NCBI GenBank assembly: GCA_028023455.1
Contig: JAQFVV010000546.1
Location: forward strand, 333,851 to 397,850
Direction of reading: 5' to 3'
Source: Epiperipatus broadwayi
Taxonomy: Eukaryota; Onychophora; Udeonychophora; Euonychophora; Peripatidae
Length of the DNA stretch: 64,000 nucleotides
Both the position numbers and the translations under genes were made by a program. Below are positions 1 to 12,625 of the stretch, in pieces. Below the pieces are notes generated by a model. That model searched no databases. It was not told the DNA's origin and saw nothing but the letters and a program-made list of their open reading frames with translations. Position 1 is the stretch's first letter, and each line of letters opens with the position of its first letter.

Positions 1-84
1 GATGAAGTGTTTTTTATAGAAATATCTTAATACTAAAATAAAATATGCATATGGGATTGAAAAAGAAGGTTATTAATAGATGTG

Positions 85-480
85 TTTTGCTAATTTTTAT
101 TTATGTATCTGAGACTTGGACATCTAGGAGAAAGGAAATACTGAATCATTAGATCATTTAATAAAATATAGAGAGATGTATGTTAAGAATAACAAGAAGA
201 GATCAAAAATAATATTCATGAGTGGGAGAACAAATAGACATCATTTAATGTCATTGATAGAAGACTAAAATGGAATTGGATTTAATATATGGCTAGAAAA
301 TATAATAAATGGATTGTTGAAGTTTTAAATTGCATTCCATGAGATATTGTAAATGTCTTAGAACCCATGTGAAATGTATTTATGAAATAAGAAAATCTGT
401 TGACGTAAGAGAAGCTAAGGATTAAAACAACGGGATTAAACTTGGAAAGACTTTTATGTGCTTTAAATTGACAATAGCTG
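85..480 (+). pseudogene. Decayed RTE-type LINE reverse transcriptase C-terminus
   Basis: Translating across several stops and frameshifts gives a series of residues typical of the C-terminal part of RTE-type non-LTR polymerases: SETWTSRRKEI near 110, ERCMLRITRRDQK near 172, VIDRRLKWNWI near 250, then a poor match to the basic segment that usually follows. In RTE proteins this part lies after the reverse transcriptase fingers and palm and reads ERAMLG-RDR, KWKWAGHVAR, W. Order and spacing are kept although no frame stays open. There is no catalytic domain in the window; the element may continue to the left of it. This is an old relic unrelated in sequence to the LINEs at 18-64 kb. Seen: the motif order. 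Known: it is a family hallmark. Inferred: the RTE assignment. Confidence 0.6.
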
Positions 481-1317
481 AAAATATTAACGACATAATA
501 TTCGAATAGAAATAGTAGTAATATTTACAAATTACTTGTATATTCAATACATTACAATAATTTTATTAAATTCTTTATTCTAGCTGATAGTTCTGATTGT
601 GTGACAATCTTTTCCTCATAGCTATAAATAAACAATATATAAAAGTAGCAATGTTATTACAATATTATTATACTCATTCAATGTAAATTATCTATATATA
701 TTTTCACAAACACTATATTATCTATACGTAAAAATTATTAAATAATAATTAAGCAAAATTTAATATGATGCTTTACAATTTTAATGCTTAGCAAAAAGTC
801 TAGTTGAAATAATTATTTTCAAATAAAACTTGTGAAAAATATTTTTTTTTATTTAAACGGTACTTTAAGAGCTTTGCAATTTGCAATAAATCAATAATTT
901 CAGAAAAATCATATTTTTTTCTTGCTAATTCAGCTTTAATTGATGGCAAACTTTGATCAATAATTGGCTTGGAATTATTGGTTATTTGAATTTATACTGA
1001 TAAATATAATTATATTTTTAAAAGATTAAACAACTTTATGAATTTACATATATTTTAAAAACACAAACGCACAGACTATAGGATCATGCATTATACTAAG
1101 TTTTAAATAAAAAATTATAAGAAAGTGTTTTGTGACTGCCATTTGCAATAACTAAATATAATCTGTTCCTAGATAAACATAAAACATGATAAAAAGATTA
1201 AAAAACAACAAAATCTGATAACTTAAAGTTGCAGTAATAGAAGAAAAAAAGTACAATTATAGTTTTATGCTATTAAAATATTCATAAATATAAATTCACA
1301 TTTTTTTATATGTCAAA
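481..1317. other. AT-rich non-coding stretch
   Basis: No reading frame, RNA gene or clear repeat was recognised. The sequence is strongly AT-rich, with short poly(T) and poly(A) runs near 840 and 1240. Confidence 0.5.
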
Positions 1318-1388
1318 TCGTTGACCAGGAAGTGAACCTGGGCCAGCTTCTTGGAAGGCAGCTATGCTAACCGCTAGGTCACTAACGC
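1318..1388 (-). pseudogene. tRNA-Gly(UCC)-like pseudogene or SINE head
   Basis: On the minus strand the 71-nt segment follows the metazoan glycine tRNA layout: it opens GCGTTAGTG, has an A-box-like TAGCGGTTAGCA, an anticodon loop CTTCCAA with anticodon TCC, and a B-box-like GGTTCACTTCC. The acceptor stem is damaged: the first base faces A instead of C, there is an A-C pair near its base, and the B-box has lost the usual GGTTCGA. It is therefore a pseudogene, or the promoter-bearing head of a tRNA-derived SINE. No second copy was recognised in this window, so a SINE identity is untested. The 3' side (towards lower coordinates) continues into AT-rich DNA without a long poly(A). Confidence 0.65.
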
Positions 1389-2849
1389 TTTTATATATTT
1401 ATTTCTATGCAATTTTTAATTATTTAAAGCTTACAGTAAACTTATCATAACTGACAGATCCTTCCTTTTTCATTTACCATATGAATAATCACAAAGTAAA
1501 AAGAATGTATGGAGTTGACATTAGAAAGTAGTCCTGTTTGGTTTCTTTAAAGGCTTAAAGAAAAAATCAACGGATACTCTTTAACTTAGCAGCAAATTTT
1601 TTTGCAGCCAAAAATTGTATTAATTATTAAATTATCAAACAATCTTACTATAAATCAACTTATCTGTATTATTCTCTTGATGATTATTGTTAATTAAGAT
1701 ATTTGAATGATTTTATTGCTAGGGAGGTCATAAAAAGTTTAGGTACCAGAAGTGCCAACATTATCATTAATTCTAAGACTCCACATATCAGAGTCTACAC
1801 TCTACTACTATGCTAAACTGCACCAAACAAATAATTAAATGGTTTTATTGCTCAAGAGTTCATAAAACATTCAAGCATTTAAAGTGACAGAACTGGAATT
1901 AATCCAATAATCTTATCTTACATAATCTGACATTAAACCAACTGTACTAAATCAAACAGGATATGTTAATTTATTAATAAAAATATAATAAACATTAAAA
2001 TTTCCTACAATCACTATCTGAAAGATTAGTGGATTAAATTAACTAGCCATTTATCTAAACATCAAGTCTTAAAATCCCTTCAAAAATGAATGGCCAGTCA
2101 TAAACCAATGTTGATGGAATCAATTAACATTGAGGGACATAGTTTATTTTATAAATAGAAAGTGAGGACATCAATCTTTAGATTTCTGTTAAGTAAGCAC
2201 AAGTCAGATGGTGGCATTTGGTTTCATAACAGATACAATAAATCAAGTTTATGGCAAAACACTTTTGTAAAAGAGATACAATAACAGACTGAAAAGTTAC
2301 TAAGTATATTAATCTGTCATTGATTATCCATCACCAAAATTTTTTAAAAATGTCAAATCCTTATAATTATTTATTATATATTAAATTTCCTAGTTAATAA
2401 TACAACTATTTTAAATGTTGTTTTGATATAAATTATCATTAAATCATTGTTTTTAAATGCTTTTATTGATTTTGGAAAATCAGTTAGTTTGTTTGTTAAC
2501 TTTTGATCCTTTTCAAATTACAATGAAATTTTAAAAGTTTGTTATATTTAAATTTGATAGAATTGCTTCAAAATTGGTATATAACTAAGTAATAGCATCC
2601 TAATCCATTTCAAACACTTATTTTTTCAGTATGTCAACGAGTTTGATATATATAGAACAGAGGGTAAGAATAGTATAAAAAATATTTAATAGTTTCACGT
2701 ATCACAGTTAACAATTATTCTTAGAATTTTTATTTGTTTTAAATAATGGTCATGAGAGTGCAATTTAATGTTCTTTTCAATTTAATAATATTTTAAAAAC
2801 TATTTAAAACTCTTAATGTATATATTGTATTTAGTATGTTTACATAATT
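1389..2849. other. AT-rich non-coding stretch
   Basis: No coding potential, RNA gene or strong repeat structure was recognised. Confidence 0.45.
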
Positions 2850-3650
2850 ATATATATCAAATAACTGCCAATGTTAAGCAACTTTCAGCTACACCCTCTG
2901 TGGAATAAATGTTTAGAGTCTGCCACTCAAAACAGCTAATCCAAAATGTTACTATTTTGAACTATAGGCTGCAAAGATATTAGATATTAAAACATGGTCA
3001 AAATTCAAACAAAGAGCATGAAATTAAATAAGCAACATTCTTTAAACTTCTAAATAAACATGTTTACTAAACTGACACAAAGACAGACTAAACATTAGTC
3101 ATTTTTTTAATCTTTGCAACTTCCTAACACAGATATATTGAAAATATTTCTAGTGCAAACTACTATCTGAAAGAAATACTCAAATATCAAAGCACTTCCA
3201 GTGTTAAGCAATTTTCAGTTATGCCCTCTATGAAATAAACTTTTAGAGTCCACATTCCAAAATAGCTAATTCAAAATGATACTACTTTAAACTATAGGCT
3301 GCAAAGATGTTAAATATTAAAGCATGGTTTAATTCAAACAGAGAGTGAAAAATTAAATAAGCAATGATTAATAAACTGCTCTTAAACAAACATGTATTCT
3401 ATATTTCCACAAAGTCAGACTAAACAGTAATTTTTTTAATTTTGAAACTTCCAAACAGATATAAACAAAAATATTTCCAGTGCAAACTGCTATCTGAAAT
3501 AAATGATCAATAAAAAATCACACCCAATGTTAAGCAATTTTCAGGTATATCTTCTGTGAAATTAATGTTTAGAATTGACATCTCAAAGCAGCTAATTCAA
3601 AATGATACCAATTTGGACTATAGACTATGAAGCAATTAAGTATAGTAAAC
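2850..3650. repeat. Tandem repeat, ~328-bp period, ~2.4 copies
   Basis: The landmark ATGTTAAGCAA-TTTCAG recurs at about 2871, 3201 and 3527, giving periods of about 330 and 326 bp. Other landmarks recur in the same order in each unit: a CCCTCTGTGGAATAAA-like stretch, CTATAGGCTGCAAAGAT, and GTGCAAACT-CTATCTGAAA. The third unit is cut off near 3650. The copies differ at many positions, so the array is not recent. No open frame spans a unit. Confidence 0.75.
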
Positions 3651-3960
3651 ATGTTTGTTTAGGAGAAGTTTAAAGATCATTACTTATTCAATTTCATGCT
3701 CTCTGTTTAAATTAGTCTGTGTTTCAATATTAAATATCTTTGCTAACTATAGTTAAAAGCATATCATTTTTAATTAACTGTTTTGAGGTGTGGACTGTAA
3801 ACATATATTTGGTGAATGTGATACATAAAATTTGAATATTTATCATATTTTCCCCAGCTTCTGTTCCATATCTATCAAACTACTTGATGTTGGGGGTGAT
3901 TTGACTTTTGATTATTTATTTCACATTGTGGTTTGCACTGGAAATATACTTGTATATGTA
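3651..3960. repeat. Inverted copy of the ~328-bp repeat
   Basis: This segment holds, in reverse complement, landmarks of the preceding array: AAACATGTTTGTTTAG, a CATGCTCTCTGTTTAA-like stretch, CTAACTATAG, and finally GTTTGCACTGGAAATAT, the reverse of the TTCCAGTGCAAAC of the direct units. The array therefore ends in a diverged head-to-head copy. Confidence 0.6.
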
Positions 3961-4453
3961 TAATTAATCAGTAACTAAGTTTTCTATTTAAAATTGTTTT
4001 TGTTTTTATTTTAAAATAATTTTTAAAAAAAAAAAAAAAATCAAGAAAACACATTATTTAAAACAATTGCAAAAAGTTAAAAAAAATGGCAATTTTTTTT
4101 CCTTAGCATTTTTAAAAAAAAAAAACTTTTAAATTAAAAATAAACATATCAATTCAAATAGAAATCTCAGTCATTGATTTATTGTACATATATAATTATA
4201 TACTCATACTAAATATAATATATACATTAAGAATGTAAAAAGAATTGATATAACATTAAGATTATTTATATTAACTTGCTACAAGCATATCTAATGACTT
4301 TTATATACAATATGTGTGATATTGATTTAAAGTAAAATTATATGTATTAAGTGAAATTCATTTACAATATATACATATCTATTATTATGTACACATACTA
4401 AATATAATATATACCTAAGAGGCATATATTTTAATTTATAGCAAAAATATCTA

Positions 4454-4499
<46 letters not shown>

Positions 4500-7400
4500 A
4501 CCCTTACTTCTTGATATAAAATAGTTTAAAATACAACTAGCTCAGTTACATTATTCTGCTTCATTAAAATTTGCATATCTATCTTTAATATATTTTTATC
4601 TTATCATATCTTAATTAAATTTATTATCAATCATCAAAATCAATATAGTTCTATATTATACTAATTACATAAGTATTTAATAAAATTATGAGACTGTGAA
4701 GTAAAGTTACAAAGTAATAAGCAGATTTACACTGAGTCAATATCTCCCAAGATACTGTCTCAGTGGCATAAGAATACTACCACTACCTTATCATCTTACT
4801 ACTACATCTATAGCATTCTTATGACTTTCAAATGAAATAAATTATCTTTAATAATACTAAAATAATTCCTAACTTTAACTTAAAATATAATTAAATAATC
4901 TCAGGTTCTTCTAAGCTGTTTTAAAATAATAACTCATGTAAATAAGTATGATGTGGGATTTTATATCAAACTTAAATACACCTAACTTACTTAAATAATA
5001 ATAATAAATAATACTAATCTTGGAATGTAATTTAATCTTATCTATTTCTATGATATAATCAATCATCAAATAAATAAACAATCATATGTATATCTTTTAT
5101 TTCATATGGTATCTTCATTTTAAAATAGATCAAAATCTTATACTTAATAATCTGTGGCAATAAACAATACTATATTCTTATAATGTGCATTATAATCATC
5201 TTATGACCATTGTAATATTTATGTTCATGTCAATCAATTCTTATAAAATAATGTTAAGCAAATATGGTATTCAATTCTAAGTAATAATAACAAATTCAAT
5301 TTTGTGCAAATATTATGTTTATTTCAAATCATCTGATGTCAAAATGCTGAGGTGAAAAATAATGAAACTCAACACATTTTTAAAAATAAATTAACAAATT
5401 TATTTACAATAACTTCAAATAAAATTTATTTACACTATTTACAGTTTAAAATTTATGACAACAAATAAAATAAAATAAGAAATACAAATATAAGAGGCTT
5501 ACACTGTTATTAATTTATGTACTTAATAAGCAATTACACATTCCTTCAAATGCTATATTAATATGATTATAGTGTGTTTTTCTTAAACTTAGATTTTTAA
5601 ATAAATAGTTGTACTTTAATTACTACAAATAACAATATGTTAAGACTATTTATGTAGCATGTGTACATAATGTAGCTTTACCTATTAAATAACTACATTA
5701 ATTAAATATCATTTATAATATATTATAATGTATTCACTTTATTATTAGCATTGCCTAAGAGCTTTATATAAAATTAATATCTCTTTATAACGTAAAACAA
5801 ATGATTGGCTATAATTATATTCCACCTAATGTAATTTCTGTTATATGTTTTATAAAATATGCATTCTATATCTGTATTATTCAAACATTAATATTTAAAT
5901 CATTTATCAATTTTAAATTCATAAAACATTACATTAGATAAATTTTATGATTCCTTTCTGTGTAAATCATTATTTTACCCTATGTGCTTTACTAACCTTT
6001 CTAATAAATTTCTATCTATAAAACATATTCTAAACTTATTTAAAAACATTTTCCGGAAAAACAAATATCAACTTCAAATAAAATATTCATTATCCAAATT
6101 ACTCATACTATATTGTCTATACTTAGTAAACTTTTCAATCAAAATATAAGCCTCTACCTAAAACGTAACTTAACTTATTTAATAAACAGAAAATAAAATA
6201 GACTTTTAAAATCCTTTTCTGACTTGCAAAAATAAAATAATTACTTAGATAAATAATAAACATCATTTTAATACTAAGCATAAATAAAAATATCAAAATT
6301 ATTTACGAAAGAATCATATAATTATTTCTAAACTTTTTACGTAATGTTATGTCATGTTTATATTATAAATTAAAAAATTTATGCATATTTTAATAAAGTT
6401 TGTTGTCAATATAATGTATGTGTTTTCATAATATATTTATCCATTCATTCTACAACAACATAATATTCAGTTGATCTAAAGAAAAACATATTAAATTCAT
6501 TAAAATCATTATATAATATTTTTTACCATAATAATAATATTGTCCATTCTGCTATCCAGTATGCTTCGGAATTTGCAGCTTCATAAAATAAAAATCATTC
6601 ACATTTTCACTCATAAACATTCATTAGAATATTCCGTGTTATATTAATTATAAAAATAAGTTTATGTAATTAATTATTATATTATTTTTAAGTTACTATT
6701 TAATAAATGTACCTCACCTACTTTTTAAGAGTTTAATAATATTTAAATTTTATGTTAAATAAATAAAATAAAATCATATTACATAGTCCATCGTCGACTT
6801 TTGTCCTACCATAAAAGTTCTAACAAATATCCTCCGTATAAAGTCAATAAAACACTATTTCCTGTTCCGTTGAATCACGTGTTTCTTGAAAGTTTATAAT
6901 AAAAAATGATAACGTTCTTTTTTTTTAAAAATAATAAGTTCCACAAGAAAACAAATAAAATTCAAAGATAGTTTATAAATTCTGGATCCAGTTCTTCATA
7001 GATTATTATTCAAAAAGTTATTATTTCAAAACTAAGTTATAATTTATAAAATTATCCTTCAATTATTTTAAATCAACTTAGTTTGGCTTGGCTTAGTTTA
7101 ACTTGATTTGGATATCCATGTATTATTTGCGCATTTATAATTAACCATATTCCGGTAAGAATTAATTTTTCCATCTATAACGTCCAGCGTTTAGATAACT
7201 TTAATAAAATAATTTTATTATATTACGATTTTTAAAATACTTATACTTATAATATATTTGCCTTTTCAAATATATCAATCTCTAGTCTTTTAAGCATAAA
7301 GACTTAACAAGGCAAGTATTTATTTACAATTACTACTGCATCTTATATCTTTCCTTAAGATACATATTTTACTTCTATCATTTGTCAAAATACTTTCTTT

Positions 7401-8736
7401 TACAGAAATATTTATATTTTTTTAAAATATCTATTAGTAATAGACAATAGTAATTTAACTTTTGAAAACTATTTTTAGTCCAAAATACTACTTTTCTCCA
7501 TCTTGTAGTTTTATGTATTAATCCAGCGTCTGTTACTTTTATAGCATAAAGTTTCTGATATATTTCTCCGATGTGTGAGGTTTCCATTGATTATTTGTAC
7601 GTAAATTGAGCTTCGATATTGAGAAGATAATAGGGAATATTAAGTTTCTACTGCATATTCATTACTTTAAAAATATAATAAATTATTCAATAACACTCTT
7701 ATGATTTTACAACTGATTTTAAGAGCGTTTATAAATTTACTTGGCTATTTTTTTAATAGCACAAACGACTTAGAAGTTTTATTGTAGAGAGCCCCCCTCA
7801 ACAATTGAATCCAGCTTATATACTGCCAGAAACTCCTTATCTGATTGGTAGGTTTAAACAATCAAAATTTCTTATTTACATATTTACCAACACAATATTA
7901 AAAATAAATAATGACTTATTTAATATTTAATATTTTATCAAATTCTTTTAAAACAATATTTATCATTTATTCAAATCTATTAAACATTCTTTTAAAATAT
8001 TATTTCTCACTTGATTTAAATCTTAACTTTTATAAGATCATTTAAAATAAATTAGATCTTTTTAAATACGTTACATTTTTAAGACAATATTTTATAAAAT
8101 CAAATTTAATACTTTACATTAATATCTTTATTTTTATCTCGTGATAACTCACGTATTATTTATAAATTTATAACATGATTTTGTAAAATAATAATTGCAA
8201 CTCCATTAGACAACTTCCACGCATGTGTGTATAAATTTAACAAACATCTGTTCTTTATAACACAAGAACGCTTGCCTAAAAATAAACTTAACAATTGTTT
8301 TTTTAAAATAAATATTTATTTTTTAAAAATAAATAAGATATTATATCCGATTTTAAAATAATTATTTGATATGATTAAAATCAAATATTAATCTCAATTT
8401 AAGTACTTATAATTTAAAATATTTTTATTCACTTTTAACATATATTTTAAATTAAATAAATATTTTTGTCTAATTTTAACTTGTCTTTTAAATACTTTAG
8501 CTTTAAACATTTATTATTAAATTTATTTATGCAGTATTACATCATAATCATCATCATTTAAATATCTTCTCAATACCAACACAATTCACACATCAAATAC
8601 ACATAGATTGCTTTAATTAAACTTATGGTAACATTACCACAAGCAAAGTTAACATCACACATTTAAAATACTTCTTAAATTTAAAATTTTCTACTAAATT
8701 AGCACAAAACTTAAATGGTGACCCATACAAAAGGGC

Positions 8737-8740
<4 letters not shown>
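3961..8740. other. AT-rich non-coding stretch with simple repeats
   Basis: About 4.8 kb of very AT-rich sequence with poly(A)/poly(T) runs near 4020-4130 and a (TA)n tract at 4457-4496. A 69-codon frame at 7378-7587 (minus) has no recognisable motif and is probably chance. No exon-like, RNA-gene or transposon signal was recognised. Confidence 0.5.
4457..4496. repeat. (TA)n microsatellite
   Basis: About 20 uninterrupted AT dinucleotides, flanked by CTAGTG and TTGTACCC. Confidence 0.95.

Positions 8741-8789
<49 letters not shown>
8741..8789. repeat. (TA)n microsatellite
   Basis: About 24 TA units, followed directly by TTGTAACAGAATAAA, a motif that recurs several times in the next 450 bp. Confidence 0.95.
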
Positions 8790-8792
<3 letters not shown>

Positions 8793-9260
8793 AACAGAAT
8801 AAATATGTAGGTTTTCTAAACTCTATTGGACAGCATTTATAACAGAATAAATGTGAGCCAGGTTGTATCCTGAGTCATAGCCTAATTAATTATTAGCATT
8901 TGTAACAGAATAAAAATAATAAATTAAAGAAAAACAATTCTAATTTAATAATACTCATGAATTGTAGCATCACTTGTAACAGAAAGAAAATAATAAACTA
9001 ATGTAAAATAAATATCAATCAGTGAATAACAATCTAAAATTTAAGTTAATAAAACAATGATAATAATCTTTGGTACAATCTCATAAGTTTCAATAACATT
9101 TAGAATGGATAGAAAACAAATAAAACATTACTTCAAGCTATCTAAAATATACTCATTATTTGCAAAAAATTAAAGATAAAACAATAAAACTAAATATTGC
9201 TATTTTATAAATAAGAGTATGTGCCTATTATATAAATCTTTTATAATAGAATGAAAATAA
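8788..9260. repeat. Spaced repeats of TTGTAACAGAATAAA
   Basis: The motif or close variants occur at about 8789, 8838, 8899, 8967 and, weakly, 9241, spaced 50-70 bp apart over the first four. The intervening DNA is not obviously repeated, so this is a degenerate short-period array or the remains of one. Confidence 0.45.
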
Positions 9261-11735
9261 TGACAAAGAATTACACAGATACATTTTAATATTCCTTATA
9301 AATAAATACACTATTTATAATAATACAAACTTTTACCAAATGTCAAACACTATTTCTATTTATATTTAAACAAAATAATTAATGGATGGATGAAATAATA
9401 AACTTAATTTGTTTTACATGTTTAATATAACAATGATATCTAATAAAGTATATAATTCAATAATTGATTCCTAATTAAAACTAAATAAAATAAGAGTACT
9501 ACTAACTGAGCTATACTATTTCACTAATATCAACATATTCTTATTAAATAATTATAATAAGATTAAATACTTAACATGTGAAAGATTGTTAGATTTATTA
9601 TAATCAAATATTAATATTAAAATGTAACATTTAAATTAAATTTATAATCTACATTAATGAACTTTAAATATAATTCAAGAAAATCACTTTAATTTGTAGC
9701 AGATTAAAATGTATTATTGTTATCTGTCCTATAACTGAATAAGAGTATGATATTTATGATTGTATACTAACAATATATTTATTTTAATCAATATCAGCCT
9801 AAAATAAAATATGTGAACATTTCCTTTCAAATACCATCATGTTAAATAGTTATCATATTTTCACCTTCATCAATAATCAAATCAATCCATATATAATTTA
9901 TATTTTATTATATCTATTATTTGTTAATCACAAAGTAATTACAATATGCTTTCAATTACTTATTAAATCATTAAGAATGTCAAATTAGTTAATTTATTAT
10001 GGTATAAACTCTTTATCTGGTCAGACAAAATGCATTAAAATCAATATCAAGTAAATGCTATATAATTACACTTTCTCACCCATCCTGTGCCTTTTGATTT
10101 TTGAATTATTTTTATAACTGTAATTAATTATATAGCATAATTAGTTAGTGGATATCATCTCATCCAATATGATTAATCAATAAATTTGCATTGTAAAATT
10201 GAATGACAGCCAAGAAAGTTTGTTTGTTTTAATTTAATTCAAAATTTATTAACAAATTGATATAAATTAAAATAAAAAATATATGTATTGAAAATAAATA
10301 TTTAAAATATATGCATATAATCTGATTATGTTTTAAGTAATAGATTTTCAATTGACATTAACTTCATATTTAAAACAGTGATTGCACCTCAATCTTTACT
10401 GATTAGATACTATATACAAACATATGTTTATGTAAAACACATAAAAATATTAAATGGTTATACTTTCTGAAATATAAGAGAGTTCAAGAAATATTTTTCT
10501 TCTATACTTCATATTTGTTAATATAAATTTAAGAGAACAAAATAAAATAAATACTTATTATGATATAATTTTTTGAAGTTCTAATATAAGTGATATACCT
10601 GAAGTTAATTTATAATCAATAAATAAAAAAATGAATATTTTAAATTAAGATACTAATTACAATGCTGCAAAATATAAATTTAAACTTAGTAAAACATAAC
10701 TCTCTTACATTTAGGTATATAAATAGCCCAATATTTAACCTAAAATTATACTAATATGTCTATCAATAAATACAATACATTTTAAATAAAGTAAGAATTA
10801 TAACAATAATAATGATAAATACAAGCAAACAATCTGAGCAATAGTCTATAAATATGGCATTTAAAAAATAGTGTGTACTTTTTTATCATGATCTGAGATT
10901 TTATTCCAGAGAAAATATATATGTATATTACAAAAAACTATAAGGTTCAAAGTATGTGTTTATTAATTCCAATACTTTCCAAATATCTAAATTATTTTTT
11001 CATTCAGTAGATATTTGATCTATATAAGGTTATAAGTATGCAAACACTAATTAATATACATGACAATGCAATGTAAATCTTTCATTTAGCAAGTAATCAA
11101 TGCATAAAACATTCCAAGTGAACAGATGCTAGTTTTATCCATTAAAATGCTATGGAAACTGAACTAATTTTTATCCCATGTATAAATAATACATCAAGCT
11201 TGTGACATTATATTAGCAGATGAACATAATCTTTGTGTACATTTGTCTGTCTGTTGATAACATTTAGATCTCATCACTGAAAAGTAGGTAATATCTGTTT
11301 TTTTTTAAAACAAAGAAATATTCTGATGGTTTTGAAACACCGTAATTAATTTTCATTTTTATAATAAATTGTTATTCCTCACGTATTCTAGACACATGTT
11401 ACAGTGTTTGCATAAATGTTGTTGCTTTTCACCCCATCTTTTGTCCAGTTAAAGATACTTTTAAAATAAATATTAAAAAAACATAGGAAGAAATTTAGAT
11501 GTGTTTCTGTTGAAGCTAAAACAAGAGAGAGCTAGTTTTTTCTTTTCTGTTTTATTTATAACTTTTTCTATTGACATCATAGTCTTTCATTCATTCTTTG
11601 TCAATTGTATTTATCCTTGTCAAGGCTAAAGCTATAATAAAAAACTGTTTTTGTTGGTAGTAATAATGAAATTGTGATTTCATCTTCTATAATCAATTTC
11701 AATAAAAGATATGATTGTAAACTAAAAAGAAGTGA

Positions 11736-11737
<2 letters not shown>
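9261..11737. other. AT-rich non-coding stretch
   Basis: No gene, RNA or clear repeat was recognised. A TCTGTCTGTTGATAAC stretch near 11245 and a purine-rich patch near 11520 are unremarkable. Confidence 0.45.
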
Positions 11738-11775
<38 letters not shown>

Positions 11776-11799
11776 TAGTATATATGTGAATTAAAGAAC

Positions 11800-11839
<40 letters not shown>

Positions 11840-11856
11840 TGTTCTTTAATTCACAT
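11738..11856. repeat. Hairpin: 19-bp perfect inverted repeat around (AT)n, beside a second (AT)n
   Basis: Arms of 19 bp, ATGTGAATTAAAGAACATT at 11784-11802 and its exact reverse complement at 11838-11856, flank an (AT)n core, itself able to fold. A separate (AT)n tract at 11738-11771 lies just outside. The whole could extrude as a cruciform. No terminator or transposon function is evident. Confidence 0.85.
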
Positions 11857-12625
11857 GCAATCACAATCTCATTATTATTTGACACAAAACAATTGTCCAT
11901 GTATATTTTAAATAAATTTTAGCTACAATATAACCACGTAAAAACTGACATTGCTAACTTGTTTAACCCACTTTTAAATCAAAGGTGAAACTGCATTTAG
12001 TTTATATCCTAGCTTAGAGAATTAGATTAGATGCTAATATCTTCTGTGTGTGAAACTGGAAATATAATAACTTCCTAAGCAACAATCTCTGATTGAACAT
12101 GCTCAAAAACAATCAGATAAATGTGCATAGACTTTTAGATCAAACTAAATTTCAGCAATAATGTGACCAGTCAAAATATCAATTAAAACTGGCATTGCCA
12201 AGTAAAAAAAAGTATGCTGTCTAGTAAAAGTATTATTTGGTACACTTAAATTCATAGTGGAATTGCTTTTTAATTGTAGCTTATCTTATATAATGAAAGT
12301 AGATAAGATATTAGCACTTTATATGAGTAAAAACTGAAAATGTAACAACTTTGCAAATATTTTCAAAAGTAAAAAAGATCCTCCTGTCAAGATTATCTCA
12401 GCAACAATTAAAAAAATTCATGAGCATACATATATAAATCTTAAAAAATTTAATAAGGATTCTCTACTTACTTTCTAGACATACTACAGCTATGATGCCT
12501 CTAAGTACAGTACTTAATTAAAAACTGATATTACCAACTGAAATTACACTATCTAACCCCAAAGTACAATTGTTTGTAGTTTATAACCTAGATTGTATTT
12601 TAATAAACTGAGCAATACTTTACAT

